Positions 44,945 to 53,679 of a stretch of 64,000 nt of DNA are shown in pieces (the stretch's first letter is position 1; each line of letters opens with the position of its first letter). Under the pieces are notes generated by a model that had not been told where the DNA came from, searched no databases, and saw only the letters and a list, made by a program, of their open reading frames with translations. Source of the DNA: JBCBGF01 sp039193455 (lineage in GTDB: Bacteria > Pseudomonadota > Alphaproteobacteria > Rhodobacterales > Rhodobacteraceae); assembly GCA_039193455.1 (NCBI GenBank), contig JBCCWO010000009.1:1-64000 (forward strand), written 5' to 3'. The position numbers and the translations under genes are program-made.

Positions 44945-46233
44945 TGTCGAGTTTTGATATCCTGGTGAAGGGCGGCACGCTCCCGGATGGGACAATCGCC
45001 GATATTGGCATCAACGGTGATCGCATCACTGCGCTGGGGGACCTGGGCGGTGCCGAGGCGGGCACGACAGTAGATGCGACCAGCGATCTGGTCTCACCCC
45101 CATTTGTTGACCCCCATTTCCACATGGACGCCACGCTCAGCTACGGCACCCCCCGGATCAATGCCTCGGGGACGTTGTTGGAAGGGATCGGGCTCTGGGG
45201 AGAGCTTAAGCAGGTGGCAACGGTCGATGAGATGGTTGCCCGCGCGCTGACCTATTGCGATTGGGCCGTGTCGATGGGTTTGCTTGCGATCCGCAGCCAC
45301 GTCGATACCTGCGACGACACCCTCAAAGGCGTCGAAGCCATGCTGCATGTGCGCGAGGTTGTGCGCCCCTACATTGACCTGCAACTTGTTGCCTTCCCGC
45401 AGGACGGATTGCTGCGCGATCCGACCGCGCATGCGAACACGGTGCGGGCGTTGGACATGGGCGTCGATGTGGTGGGCGGTATCCCGCATTTCGAGCGGAC
45501 GATGGCCGACGGTGCCGAGAGCGTGCGCATCCTTTGCGAGATTGCGGCCGAGCGCGGTTTGCCCGTGGACATGCATTGCGATGAAACGGACGATCCGCAC
45601 TCGCGCCACATTGAAAGCCTTGCCTACGAAACGCAGCGATTGGGGCTGCAGGGGCGCGTGGCAGGATCGCATCTGACGTCGATGCATTCGATGGACAACT
45701 ACTATGTGTCCAAGCTGATCCCGCTGATCGCAGAGGCCGGGATAAGCGCCATTCCCAATCCGCTGATCAACATCATGCTGCAGGGGCGTCACGATACCTA
45801 CCCCAAGCGCCGCGGCCTAACGCGGGTGAAAGAGATGCAAGCCGCCGGCATCCGTGTCGGCTGGGGACAGGATTGCGCGCGCGATCCGTGGTATTCGCTT
45901 GGCACCGCCGACATGTTGGACGTCGCCTTCATGGGTCTGCACGTGGCACAGATGTCCTCACCGGAAGAGATGCGGCGGTGCTTCGACATGGTGACGACCG
46001 AAAATGCCGCGATCCTTGGGCTGCAGGATTATGGGCTTTACGAGGGGGCCATGGCGTCGCTTGTGGTTCTGGATGCCGGAGACCCAATTGAGGCGGTGCG
46101 GCTCCGACCGGATCGGCTTGCAGTGATCTCGAAGGGCAAGGTTGTGTCTGTGAAGGATCGCAATGACAGTCGCCTGACGCTTACGGATCGTCCCGGTACT
46201 GTGCGTCGGCGGCATAAGGTTTTGTCCGGCTAA
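44944..46233 (+). CDS. codA: Cytosine deaminase-like amidohydrolase
   Basis: The 429-residue protein aligns by eye with E. coli CodA with a constant offset of three residues: H58/H60 (metal), Q153 in FPQDG, H211 and E214 in MHCDE, H243 in SHLTSMH, D310 in GQDC and W316. All metal and most pocket residues are kept. The residue corresponding to D314 is cysteine (C311), and the preceding His is Gln309. It is translationally coupled to the permease, so it probably acts on the imported base in the cytoplasm, deaminating cytosine or a related ring compound such as isocytosine or a methylated base. Confidence 0.85.
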   Translation: MSSFDILVKGGTLPDGTIADIGINGDRITALGDLGGAEAGTTVDATSDLVSPPFVDPHFHMDATLSYGTPRINASGTLLEGIGLWGELKQVATVDEMVARALTYCDWAVSMGLLAIRSHVDTCDDTLKGVEAMLHVREVVRPYIDLQLVAFPQDGLLRDPTAHANTVRALDMGVDVVGGIPHFERTMADGAESVRILCEIAAERGLPVDMHCDETDDPHSRHIESLAYETQRLGLQGRVAGSHLTSMHSMDNYYVSKLIPLIAEAGISAIPNPLINIMLQGRHDTYPKRRGLTRVKEMQAAGIRVGWGQDCARDPWYSLGTADMLDVAFMGLHVAQMSSPEEMRRCFDMVTTENAAILGLQDYGLYEGAMASLVVLDAGDPIEAVRLRPDRLAVISKGKVVSVKDRNDSRLTLTDRPGTVRRRHKVLSG

Positions 46234-46334
46234 AGCGGGCTGCCGCGCCCTTGACCGTTCGAGGGGGCGATTGGAAGCCAACGCTTGCGTCTGGTACGTA
46301 TGGCCGACTGGCCGATGCGAAGAAGGGACGACAC

Positions 46335-48392
46335 ATGTCTTTTGAAAGGCGCTTGGGAACATCAAGACGATTTCTGGGACTGATCACCGTGTTGTTCGTC
46401 CTTGTATTGCCCGGCTACCGGGCCGAAGCGCTTTCGCCGGAAACACTCGAGTCTGTTGTATCCGTTTTGCCGGTTTGGCCGGGCCGGGCGCAGGGCGGGG
46501 CAGGGGCGCCGCCGGGCGTCGCACCGGAAGGCACCGGGATCGCGTTGCGAAACGGTGTGATCGCAACAGCGTGGCATGTGGTCGAGCAGGCGCAGCGTAT
46601 AGATGTTCGGCTGTCGGACGGTCGAATTCTGCCAGCGCAGCTGATCGGGCAGGATGCCCAAACCGATATCGCGCTGCTGGAGGTCGCTGCAGACCTGCCG
46701 CCGTTCGACATGGCGCCGCGTCCCGATCTCGCCGACCCGGTCTGCACCATCGGAAATGCCTGGGGGCTTGGCCTTTCTGTGACCTGCGGCGTGGTCTCCG
46801 CGCTTGATGTGACGGATGCCGGGTTCAACGAGGTTGAGCACTTCGTTCAGACGGATGCAGCCGCCAATCCCGGCGCGTCGGGCGGCGCGCTTGTGGATGG
46901 CGAGGGGCGGCTTGTCGGGATGGTGTCGGCGATCTTTGCCTCAGACGGTGACGGCAACATCGGCGTCAACTTCGCGGTTTCATCCGCGTTGCTGATGCGC
47001 GTGGTCGATGCGTTGATCGAAACCGGGACGGTGACTTATCCGGATCCGGGTTGGCGGCTTGCAATGGCTGATCGGGCGCAGTTGGCGATCCGTGCGGCCC
47101 CCGTTGTGCGCGCGACGGATCCGGACGGGGCAGCGGCGGAAGCTGGGGTGCGTCCCCAGGATCTGGTTGTTGCCGTGGGTGAGCAGCGCGTGAGAACGCC
47201 GCGCGATGTCGTTGCCGCGCTTGCCTTGCTGCCGGAAGGGACGCCGGCGGTCGATGTGACGGTCGAGCGGGGCGGGCAGGAGATGACGGTGGCCTTGGCT
47301 CTTGAGGCGCCTGCGCCGTCCGCTAATGCGGAGCCGGAAGTCCTTGGCGATTGCCCCCACCCGGAAGCGGTCTGCCGCATGCGCCAGGCGGTGTTTCCGG
47401 TCTCGAGCTTTGATCCCGTGGGCAGCGCGACGCGGATCGGGCCAAACCTTTTGGTCACCAATCGTCACGTCGTCGGCGACCGGCCCGATGCGGTGGTGTA
47501 TGCGCCGACCGGCCCGCTCGGCGGGCGGGTCGTTTCGTCAGGCTATCAAGGCGATCTTGCATTGATCGAGGTTGAGGGGCTGCTTGCGGACGGTTTGGTG
47601 GCCGGGCTCGACGGAAGTTTCCTGGACGCGGACGAGACCTTTGCCATCGGCGCCGACGTTGCGCGCCAAGAGGTGCGCGTGTTCGACCCCGGGGTCGTCA
47701 TTGCGCCCCCGGCGGAGGACGCCGCGTTTGGACGCATCCATGTGACGGCCTTCATGCAGCCCGGCGTCAGCGGCGGCGCTTTGGTCGACAGCGCCGGACG
47801 CCTGATCGGGATCAGCGTCGGCGGCGGCGAAGGACGCTACGAGGCGATCCCGCTGCAGGATGTTCGCGCGTTGCTGGACGGGCGCGCCGATCAGGATGCA
47901 GATGCAACTTCTGAGCGCCTGGGTTCTGCCTTCGCCGAATGTGCGACGCTTATGGAGGCAACCCAGCCACGGGCCGCCAGTCCGAGCGACTTGGAAACCC
48001 TTTCTGACATCTGCTCAGAGACGATGAACCAGGGCCAGTTTTTGGCGGCGGGCCGTCTTCTGGCGATGGGGGGTGACTTTGACCGGGCCATCGCCCTGCA
48101 CCGTCAGGCGGTCGAGCAGGTTCCAAATTCCGTCAATGCCCGTGTGTCGCTGTTGGTGTCATTGCAACTCGCCGCGCGTTTCGAAGACATGACCGAGCAT
48201 GCGCGCAAGGTGATGGACATGGCGCCCGACGATCCGCAGGTCCTGCGGTTTGCCATCCAGTCAGGCGTCTGGGGCAATCAGCCGGACCTCGCTGAGGCGG
48301 GGTATCAGGCGCTTCTGTCCGCAGACCCGATGCAGGCGCAGGCGGCACGGCGGTTCATCGACAATGCCCCACCCGCGCCCGCGCGCCGGTAG
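46335..48392 (+). CDS. Exported protein with two trypsin-like protease domains, a PDZ domain and TPRs
   Basis: ATG 46335 has AAGG about 8 bp upstream. The 685-residue protein has a signal peptide (cleavage near residue 30-33), a first DegP-like domain with H81, D111 and S182 (NPGASGG), a PDZ domain (about 245-325), a second protease domain with H378, D407 and S479 (QPGVSGG), and a C-terminal TPR region (about 595-685). Both triads look complete. DegP/DegS have one protease domain, so the duplication is unusual. It is placed in the periplasm and may act in envelope stress or processing. Its stop codon abuts that of a convergent subtilase gene. Confidence 0.85.
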   Translation: MSFERRLGTSRRFLGLITVLFVLVLPGYRAEALSPETLESVVSVLPVWPGRAQGGAGAPPGVAPEGTGIALRNGVIATAWHVVEQAQRIDVRLSDGRILPAQLIGQDAQTDIALLEVAADLPPFDMAPRPDLADPVCTIGNAWGLGLSVTCGVVSALDVTDAGFNEVEHFVQTDAAANPGASGGALVDGEGRLVGMVSAIFASDGDGNIGVNFAVSSALLMRVVDALIETGTVTYPDPGWRLAMADRAQLAIRAAPVVRATDPDGAAAEAGVRPQDLVVAVGEQRVRTPRDVVAALALLPEGTPAVDVTVERGGQEMTVALALEAPAPSANAEPEVLGDCPHPEAVCRMRQAVFPVSSFDPVGSATRIGPNLLVTNRHVVGDRPDAVVYAPTGPLGGRVVSSGYQGDLALIEVEGLLADGLVAGLDGSFLDADETFAIGADVARQEVRVFDPGVVIAPPAEDAAFGRIHVTAFMQPGVSGGALVDSAGRLIGISVGGGEGRYEAIPLQDVRALLDGRADQDADATSERLGSAFAECATLMEATQPRAASPSDLETLSDICSETMNQGQFLAAGRLLAMGGDFDRAIALHRQAVEQVPNSVNARVSLLVSLQLAARFEDMTEHARKVMDMAPDDPQVLRFAIQSGVWGNQPDLAEAGYQALLSADPMQAQAARRFIDNAPPAPARR

Positions 48393-49673
48393 TCAGTCGT
48401 CAAGCGGATTGGGGAGCCATCCGGCAGCCACAACCCCGTCGCGCTCGAAAGGGGACGGTGTCGCGCTTGCAAGGATGCGATCCTTGAGCGCGGCAGCCGT
48501 GAGGTCCGGGTGTCGTTCGAGAATGCGCGCGGCCATCGCCGCGATCCTGGGCACTGCATAGCTCGACCCCGACGCAACACCGGTAGCACCGCGGAAGTCC
48601 ACGATTTCAAGGTTCTCAGCGGGCAACATGATATCCACACTCTCGCCGCCCCAGTTTGACCCTTGGGCCAACCGGCCAAACTCATCTGCGGACGTGACCA
48701 CAAGGAATTGGTCCAGTGGTAGGGCGGCGGGATAGACAGGCTCGGCATCGATGTCACGCCCGTCATTTCCAGCCGAGACGATGGCAAGGATATCGTGCTT
48801 GACGATCGCCGCGGCAAAGCTCTCCCAATCCTCTTTGCGACGGCTCCCAAGCGGCATCGCAAGAACCCGCACGCCCGCTTCGGCGGCATGGGCCACAAGA
48901 TCGGCCATCCGCGCCATGTCTGGGCGGGGATAGCGGTAGGGTACGAGATCTGCGGAAGGTGCCTCGCGCGCGAGGACCGAGGCAACGGCAGTGCCGTGCC
49001 GGATGGGCAGAAACGCGCCGCGCGACACATCTCCGTCATAGGGCCAGGGGTCAAGGTCCCAGAAATCATAGCCGAGCGGCGTGCCGCTCGCGTCGCGGGC
49101 CAGCCGGTCCCGGAAAATGGGAAGGTCATAGGCGAGGCCAGAGTCCACCAGACCAACGCGGACGCCAGCGCGATCCTTGGCCTCGGGCCACGGTGCTTGG
49201 AGCGTCTCGGTCCAGCGCAAGGTGGTCAAGTCGCCCTCAAGTTGGTCGAGAAAGCGCCAAACGGGCCCGTCAGATCGCAGCTCCCGACCGGATTGCACGG
49301 TGCAGCTTCCGTCTGCGATGGCCAGAAGGCTCGGCTCTGGCCCCGTCTCCCGGCTTTCCGCGTAGGACACCCGGAACTGGCGCAAGAACCCCCCGGCTTG
49401 CCGTCGCTCCACAAGCAACTCGTCGGCGCCGGACAGCAGCAACGTGACGGCGATCCTGCGCGCTTCGCCGCTGGGCGGTTGGCGGGTCTCCTCGATCAGC
49501 CAGCTTCCCGGAATAAGGTTTTGCGCCTCAAGTCCTGTAAGGTCCGGCAAGTTACACAACGTCTCAACTGCGTCGAGAACCATGCTAACTCGCGCTTCCC
49601 TGCGATCTTCCGCGATGCAAAGGCTTGCCGCCAGCATCGCCACGGGGGCCAGTACAAATGCGCGTTTGACCAT
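48393..49673 (-). CDS. Subtilisin-family (S8) serine protease, exported
   Basis: The 426-residue protein (ATG 49673, GGGA 9 bp upstream; ATG 49688 possible) has a signal peptide (cleavage near residue 21), an N-terminal region (about 25-165) that may be a pro-domain, and an S8 domain with D177 (GLVDSGL), H226 (IRHGTAVASV), N303 (SAGNDG) and S371 in GSSYAVP, where the usual GTSMAxP has Ser for Thr. All catalytic residues are present. It is convergent with the double-protease gene with no base between stop codons. The substrate is unknown. Confidence 0.85.
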   Translation of the reverse strand: MVKRAFVLAPVAMLAASLCIAEDRREARVSMVLDAVETLCNLPDLTGLEAQNLIPGSWLIEETRQPPSGEARRIAVTLLLSGADELLVERRQAGGFLRQFRVSYAESRETGPEPSLLAIADGSCTVQSGRELRSDGPVWRFLDQLEGDLTTLRWTETLQAPWPEAKDRAGVRVGLVDSGLAYDLPIFRDRLARDASGTPLGYDFWDLDPWPYDGDVSRGAFLPIRHGTAVASVLAREAPSADLVPYRYPRPDMARMADLVAHAAEAGVRVLAMPLGSRRKEDWESFAAAIVKHDILAIVSAGNDGRDIDAEPVYPAALPLDQFLVVTSADEFGRLAQGSNWGGESVDIMLPAENLEIVDFRGATGVASGSSYAVPRIAAMAARILERHPDLTAAALKDRILASATPSPFERDGVVAAGWLPNPLDD

Positions 49674-49839
49674 ACGCAAACGTCCCATGCCAGTCACTGC
49701 GCCGCAAGGGCAGCACTGCCCGAAGGACAGGCACAGCGCCATTGGCGCAGGGCAGACCACTCGTCATTAACCATAAATGGTTTACCTTCCCGGCCAGACT
49801 TGGGAAATTCCGCAGAGGAACGCTGCATAAGGGAACACT

Positions 49840-50589
49840 GTGCCGACCAAGGATGTACTTCGAACAGTGGATGATGGCACGCGACGCGATGCGAAAACGT
49901 TCCTGCGCACTGCGCGTCATGGGGCACTTGCCACGCTGGACCCGAAGGCGGGAACACCGATGGCAAGCCGCGTTTCAGTGGCAAGCGACAGTGCGGGCTG
50001 TCCCGTCTTTCTGATCTCGCAGTTGTCCGGGCATTTTGGGGCGCTGGAACAAGATCCCCGCGCCTCCCTGCTTTTAGGCGACCCCGGAAAAGGGGATCCG
50101 TTGGCGCATCCCCGGATCACCGTTTTCGGCCGTGCACGGCGCGTTGCGGATGCCGAGCGTGAGCGGGTGCGGGCCAGGTTTCTGTCGCGCCATCCAAAGG
50201 CCGCGCTCTATGCCGATTTCGCCGACTTCGCGTTCTGGCGGCTTGAGCTGGAGGGCGCATCTTACAACGGCGGCTTCGGGAAAGCCTATGAGATGACGCG
50301 CGATGATCTGATCGCCCGCGTTGATCCGGACTTCGACGCGATGGAGGCTGATGCGGTGGCGCATATGAACGACGATCACCTCGACGCAATCGCGCTTTAT
50401 GCCCAGGTTTTCGCGGGGCGCCCCGACGGGCAGTGGCAGCTTGCGACGATGGATCTTGAGGGCCTCGATCTCACATCGGGTGACGACGTGGCCCGTGTCT
50501 GGTTCGATCCACCGCTTGCCTCGGCAAATGAACTTCGCCCGTGCCTTGTTGCCCTGGCCAAGCGCGCCCGCGCCCAGTCCTCCAGCTAG
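49840..50589 (+). CDS. HugZ-like pyridoxamine-oxidase-fold protein with DUF2470 domain
   Basis: The 249-residue protein begins at GTG 49840, preceded by AAGGGA. The N-terminal part (about 15-150) is a split-barrel flavin/heme-binding fold (LRTARHGALATLDPKAGTPMASRV); the C-terminal part (about 165-245) is a DUF2470 domain (HMNDDHLDAIALYAQ). This architecture occurs in HugZ heme-degrading proteins and in flavin-binding relatives. The heme-binding C-terminal histidine loop typical of Helicobacter HugZ is not evident. It is followed 11 bp later by the SbmA-type gene. Confidence 0.78.
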   Translation: MPTKDVLRTVDDGTRRDAKTFLRTARHGALATLDPKAGTPMASRVSVASDSAGCPVFLISQLSGHFGALEQDPRASLLLGDPGKGDPLAHPRITVFGRARRVADAERERVRARFLSRHPKAALYADFADFAFWRLELEGASYNGGFGKAYEMTRDDLIARVDPDFDAMEADAVAHMNDDHLDAIALYAQVFAGRPDGQWQLATMDLEGLDLTSGDDVARVWFDPPLASANELRPCLVALAKRARAQSSS

Positions 50590-50600
50590 AAGACCGTCCC

Positions 50601-51815
50601 ATGTTTCACTCATTCTTCCCGAACCCCAAGCGCTTCCTGTTCTCAGCGATTGCCTGGGCCGTCGTCTGCATCGCGTTCTGGCACGTTGAGTTTAAGGACT
50701 GGCAAGATCCCCTTGGCATCGCCGAGACGTTCGGGTGGGACCCGGGCCGGGTCTGGACCTATGAATACAACGCGATTTGCTATGCCGCCTTTGCCCTGTT
50801 CTGGCTGAGGCAGTCATCCCACAAATGGGCGAGATGGTCGGTGGGTGGTTCCGCGGTGATCGTGTTCGCCACCTGGTTCCAGGTGCAGCTCGACGTGATG
50901 ATCAACGAATGGTTCGGCAGTTTTTACGATCTGGTGCAACAGGCGCTGGCCGAGCCGAATTCGGTCAGTTCCAGCGACTATTACGGGCAGCTCGCGACCT
51001 TTCTGAAGATTGCGATGGTGTCGATCTTCAGCGCCGTGCTGATCGCGTTCTTCACCTCGCACTACGTGTTTCGGTGGCGGACGGCGATGAACGACCATTA
51101 CGTGTCGCTCTGGCCCAAGATCCGGCACATCGAAGGCGCGTCTCAGCGGATCCAGGAAGACACCATGGCGTTTGCGCGGATCATGGAGGGGCTTGGATCG
51201 CGCTTCATTGATGCGATCATGACGCTTCTGGCATTCCTGCCGATCCTCTGGGGCCTGTCGTCGTTTGTCACCGAACTCCCCGTCGTCGGGGAAGTGCCGC
51301 AGGCCTTGGTCTTCGTCGCAATCCTTTGGTCGATCATTGGTACTGCGCTTCTCGGTCTAGCCGGGTGGCGCCTGCCGGGGCTTGAGTTTCGAAATCAGAG
51401 GGTCGAAGCGGCGTTTCGGAAAGAGCTGGTCCTTGGTGAAGACAATGAGGAGCGGGCCCGCCCGCCGACTTTGAGTGAGCTTTTCACGAATGTACGCAGG
51501 AACTATTTCCGCCTCTACCTCAACTATCTCTACTTCAACGTGGTGCGGTACTCGTATCTCCAGGCCGGCGTTATCCTGCCCTACATCGCGCTTGGCCCGA
51601 CCATCATCAGCGCCGGTGTCACGCTGGGCGTCATGCAACAGATCTTGCGGGCATTTCAACGCGTGGAGAACTCTTTCCAGTTTCTGGTCATGTCCTGGAC
51701 GACCATTGTGGAACTGATGTCGATCTACAAACGCCTCGCTGCATTTGAGCGCGCGATTGCCGGGGACGAGCAGGCGGCGATCGAGTTTGAGGCGGAACGG
51801 CCGGAGGCAGTGTAA
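50601..51815 (+). CDS. sbmA: SbmA/BacA-type peptide transporter
   Basis: The 404-residue length matches SbmA/BacA, homodimeric proton-driven importers of antimicrobial peptides, microcins and bleomycin, and in rhizobia a host-peptide tolerance factor. Visible family blocks are RFLFSAIAWAVVC, WFQVQLDVMINEWFGSFYDLVQ, YVFRWRTAMNDHY, RIQEDTMAFARIMEGLG and VENSFQFLVMSWTTIVELMSIYKRL. About seven hydrophobic helices are present. There is no ABC ATPase domain, which separates it from BclA-type proteins. It converges with the TRAP permease gene across a hairpin. Confidence 0.93.
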   Translation: MFHSFFPNPKRFLFSAIAWAVVCIAFWHVEFKDWQDPLGIAETFGWDPGRVWTYEYNAICYAAFALFWLRQSSHKWARWSVGGSAVIVFATWFQVQLDVMINEWFGSFYDLVQQALAEPNSVSSSDYYGQLATFLKIAMVSIFSAVLIAFFTSHYVFRWRTAMNDHYVSLWPKIRHIEGASQRIQEDTMAFARIMEGLGSRFIDAIMTLLAFLPILWGLSSFVTELPVVGEVPQALVFVAILWSIIGTALLGLAGWRLPGLEFRNQRVEAAFRKELVLGEDNEERARPPTLSELFTNVRRNYFRLYLNYLYFNVVRYSYLQAGVILPYIALGPTIISAGVTLGVMQQILRAFQRVENSFQFLVMSWTTIVELMSIYKRLAAFERAIAGDEQAAIEFEAERPEAV

Positions 51816-51835
51816 CGCCCTACCACTGCCGCGTT

Positions 51836-51857
51836 GCGCGCACTGCGACGTGCGCGC
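51836..51857. terminator. Hairpin between convergent sbmA and TRAP genes
   Basis: GCGCGCAC (51836-51843) pairs with GTGCGCGC (51850-51857) around TGCGAC. There is no T-run, so its termination efficiency is uncertain, but it lies exactly in the 53 bp between two converging stop codons. Confidence 0.45.
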
Positions 51858-51868
51858 GGCGCAGCCGT

Positions 51869-53173
51869 TCAGCCGAACATTGAGTTCGGAATGATCAGGG
51901 CAATTCCCGGGAACAGAATGATCAGCACAAGGGTCACGATCATGGCCAGCAAAAACGGGATCACACCCGCAAAGATGGTTGCGAGCGGCACATCCCCCGC
52001 CACGCCGCGAACGACAAAGACGTTCAGACCGACAGGGGGAGTGATCATCCCCATCTCGATGACGATAACGGCGACCACGCCGAACCAGATCGGATCGAAA
52101 CCCAACCCCACGACCACCGGAAAATAGATCGGGATCGTCACGACCAGCATGGCCAACCCGTCAAGAAACATACCGAGGACTACATAACTCAGCAGGATGA
52201 CCAGCAGCGTGCCGTAGGCCCCCAGGCCGAAAGCCGTCAGCATCTCGCTCAGCGCGAGGGGAATGTCGGTGATGGCGAGGAACGGGTTCAGGACGTTTGC
52301 CCCGATCACGATCATATAGAGCATTGCCGAGGTTCGCACCGTATCGCGGACGGCGTTAATGAACCCTTGGCGCGTTATCTTGCGGGACACCACCGCGAGC
52401 AAGATGACCAGACCCGCGCCGATGCCCGAGGCTTCGACGGGCGTAAAGACGCCCAGGTAAATCCCGCCGATTGAGATCAGGATAACCCCCAGCAAAGGCG
52501 CGGCACGTCCGAACTGCCGGATGCGTTCTCGAAACGCTGTTGCATCGCCCGGGGGACCTGCATCCGGGTCGCGCAGCGTCACCAGCCATATGGCGCAGAT
52601 GAACAGCACGGACATCAGGATGCCCGGAAGGATTCCCGCCATGAAAAGGCGGCCGATCGATTCCTCGGTCAGGATGGCGTAGATGACAAAGCCCGTTGAC
52701 GGCGGGATGAGAAAGCCCAACGTCCCGCCCGCAGCGATGGCGCCGGTCGAGAGCCCGGGGGCGTAGCCAAAGCGTTTCATCTCGGGCAGGGCGACGCGGC
52801 CGATGGTGACGGCGGTTGCGACCGAGGATCCCGAAACGGCCGAAAACGCGGCACAGCCTATCACAGACGCCGATGCCAGCCCGCCGCGAAAACGACCGAC
52901 CCAGGCGTGGGCCGCGTCGTAAAGGGCGCGGCTGAATCCGGCCTCAGATGCGATATTGCCGAGCAGGACAAACATCGGAACGACGATCAGGTTATAGTTC
53001 GAGACCGACGAATAGGTTTCGGTGAACATGATCGCGGTGGCCCGCCGTAGACCATCCAGCATCCACACGCCGAAAAACCCGGTCAGCAACATGGCAAACG
53101 CGACGGGCGTGCGCAGCATCATCAGCAGGAACAGACCGACGATGCCGCAAATGCCGACCATAAGGTCAGTCAT
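51869..53173 (-). CDS. TRAP transporter large permease (DctM family)
   Basis: The 434-residue membrane protein has the 12-helix DctM pattern with LLTGFFGVWMLDG, FSAVSGSSVATAVTIGRVALPEMKRFGY, AAGGTLGFLIPPSTGFVIYAILTEESIGRLFMAGILPGI and EMGMITPPVGLNVFVV, all family landmarks. Its start overlaps the DctQ stop by 8 bp. It uses the sodium gradient to import a solute delivered by the periplasmic protein encoded upstream. The solute is probably an aromatic or other organic acid, from the neighbouring catabolic genes. Confidence 0.94.
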   Translation of the reverse strand: MTDLMVGICGIVGLFLLMMLRTPVAFAMLLTGFFGVWMLDGLRRATAIMFTETYSSVSNYNLIVVPMFVLLGNIASEAGFSRALYDAAHAWVGRFRGGLASASVIGCAAFSAVSGSSVATAVTIGRVALPEMKRFGYAPGLSTGAIAAGGTLGFLIPPSTGFVIYAILTEESIGRLFMAGILPGILMSVLFICAIWLVTLRDPDAGPPGDATAFRERIRQFGRAAPLLGVILISIGGIYLGVFTPVEASGIGAGLVILLAVVSRKITRQGFINAVRDTVRTSAMLYMIVIGANVLNPFLAITDIPLALSEMLTAFGLGAYGTLLVILLSYVVLGMFLDGLAMLVVTIPIYFPVVVGLGFDPIWFGVVAVIVIEMGMITPPVGLNVFVVRGVAGDVPLATIFAGVIPFLLAMIVTLVLIILFPGIALIIPNSMFG

Positions 53174-53666
53174 CGGGGTTTCTCCACCCGACGATCAGGG
53201 CAAAGGCCTCGAACAGATAGACCAGCGCGCACAGTGCCATTCCGGCAAAGACAGCGCCGTAGAAGGGCCAGATCGGCAGTTGCAGCATATTGGTGACGTC
53301 GCCAAACTCGATCGCTTCAACCGCCTTGGTCCAAGCCCGGCGGCACAGGAAGAACAGCGCCACGATGGTCAGTATCCGAAATAGGAGGCTGCTGAGAAAG
53401 CGCCCGACGCGCCCCAGGGCACTGTCGAACAGATCGACGCGCACATGGCCGCCGGACTGCGTGCAATAGGGCAGGGCGAGCATGGCCAAGGCGACCGCAA
53501 CAAGCTGGACGATCTCGTTCACGCCAAGAAGCGGGCGGCCCACGGCATAGCGCATCACCACCCCCGCCGTGACGACCACAACCATGGTGATCAGGCAGAT
53601 GCCCGCCCCGACGGCCAACAACGTAGGAACCTGGTTGGCCCGCGCCAACCAGGCAGGTTTCGGCAT
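53166..53666 (-). CDS. TRAP transporter small permease (DctQ family)
   Basis: ATG 53666 is chosen because it lies 14 bp after the DctP stop and gives a normal 166-residue DctQ; the open frame before it belongs to the DctP 3' end. The protein has four helices, the middle with VMRYAVGRPLLGVNEIVQL and the GGHVRVDLFD element found in DctQ. Together with DctM it forms the membrane part of the transporter. Confidence 0.9.
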   Translation of the reverse strand: MPKPAWLARANQVPTLLAVGAGICLITMVVVVTAGVVMRYAVGRPLLGVNEIVQLVAVALAMLALPYCTQSGGHVRVDLFDSALGRVGRFLSSLLFRILTIVALFFLCRRAWTKAVEAIEFGDVTNMLQLPIWPFYGAVFAGMALCALVYLFEAFALIVGWRNPDD

Positions 53667-53679
53667 CAACGCCAAGGCA

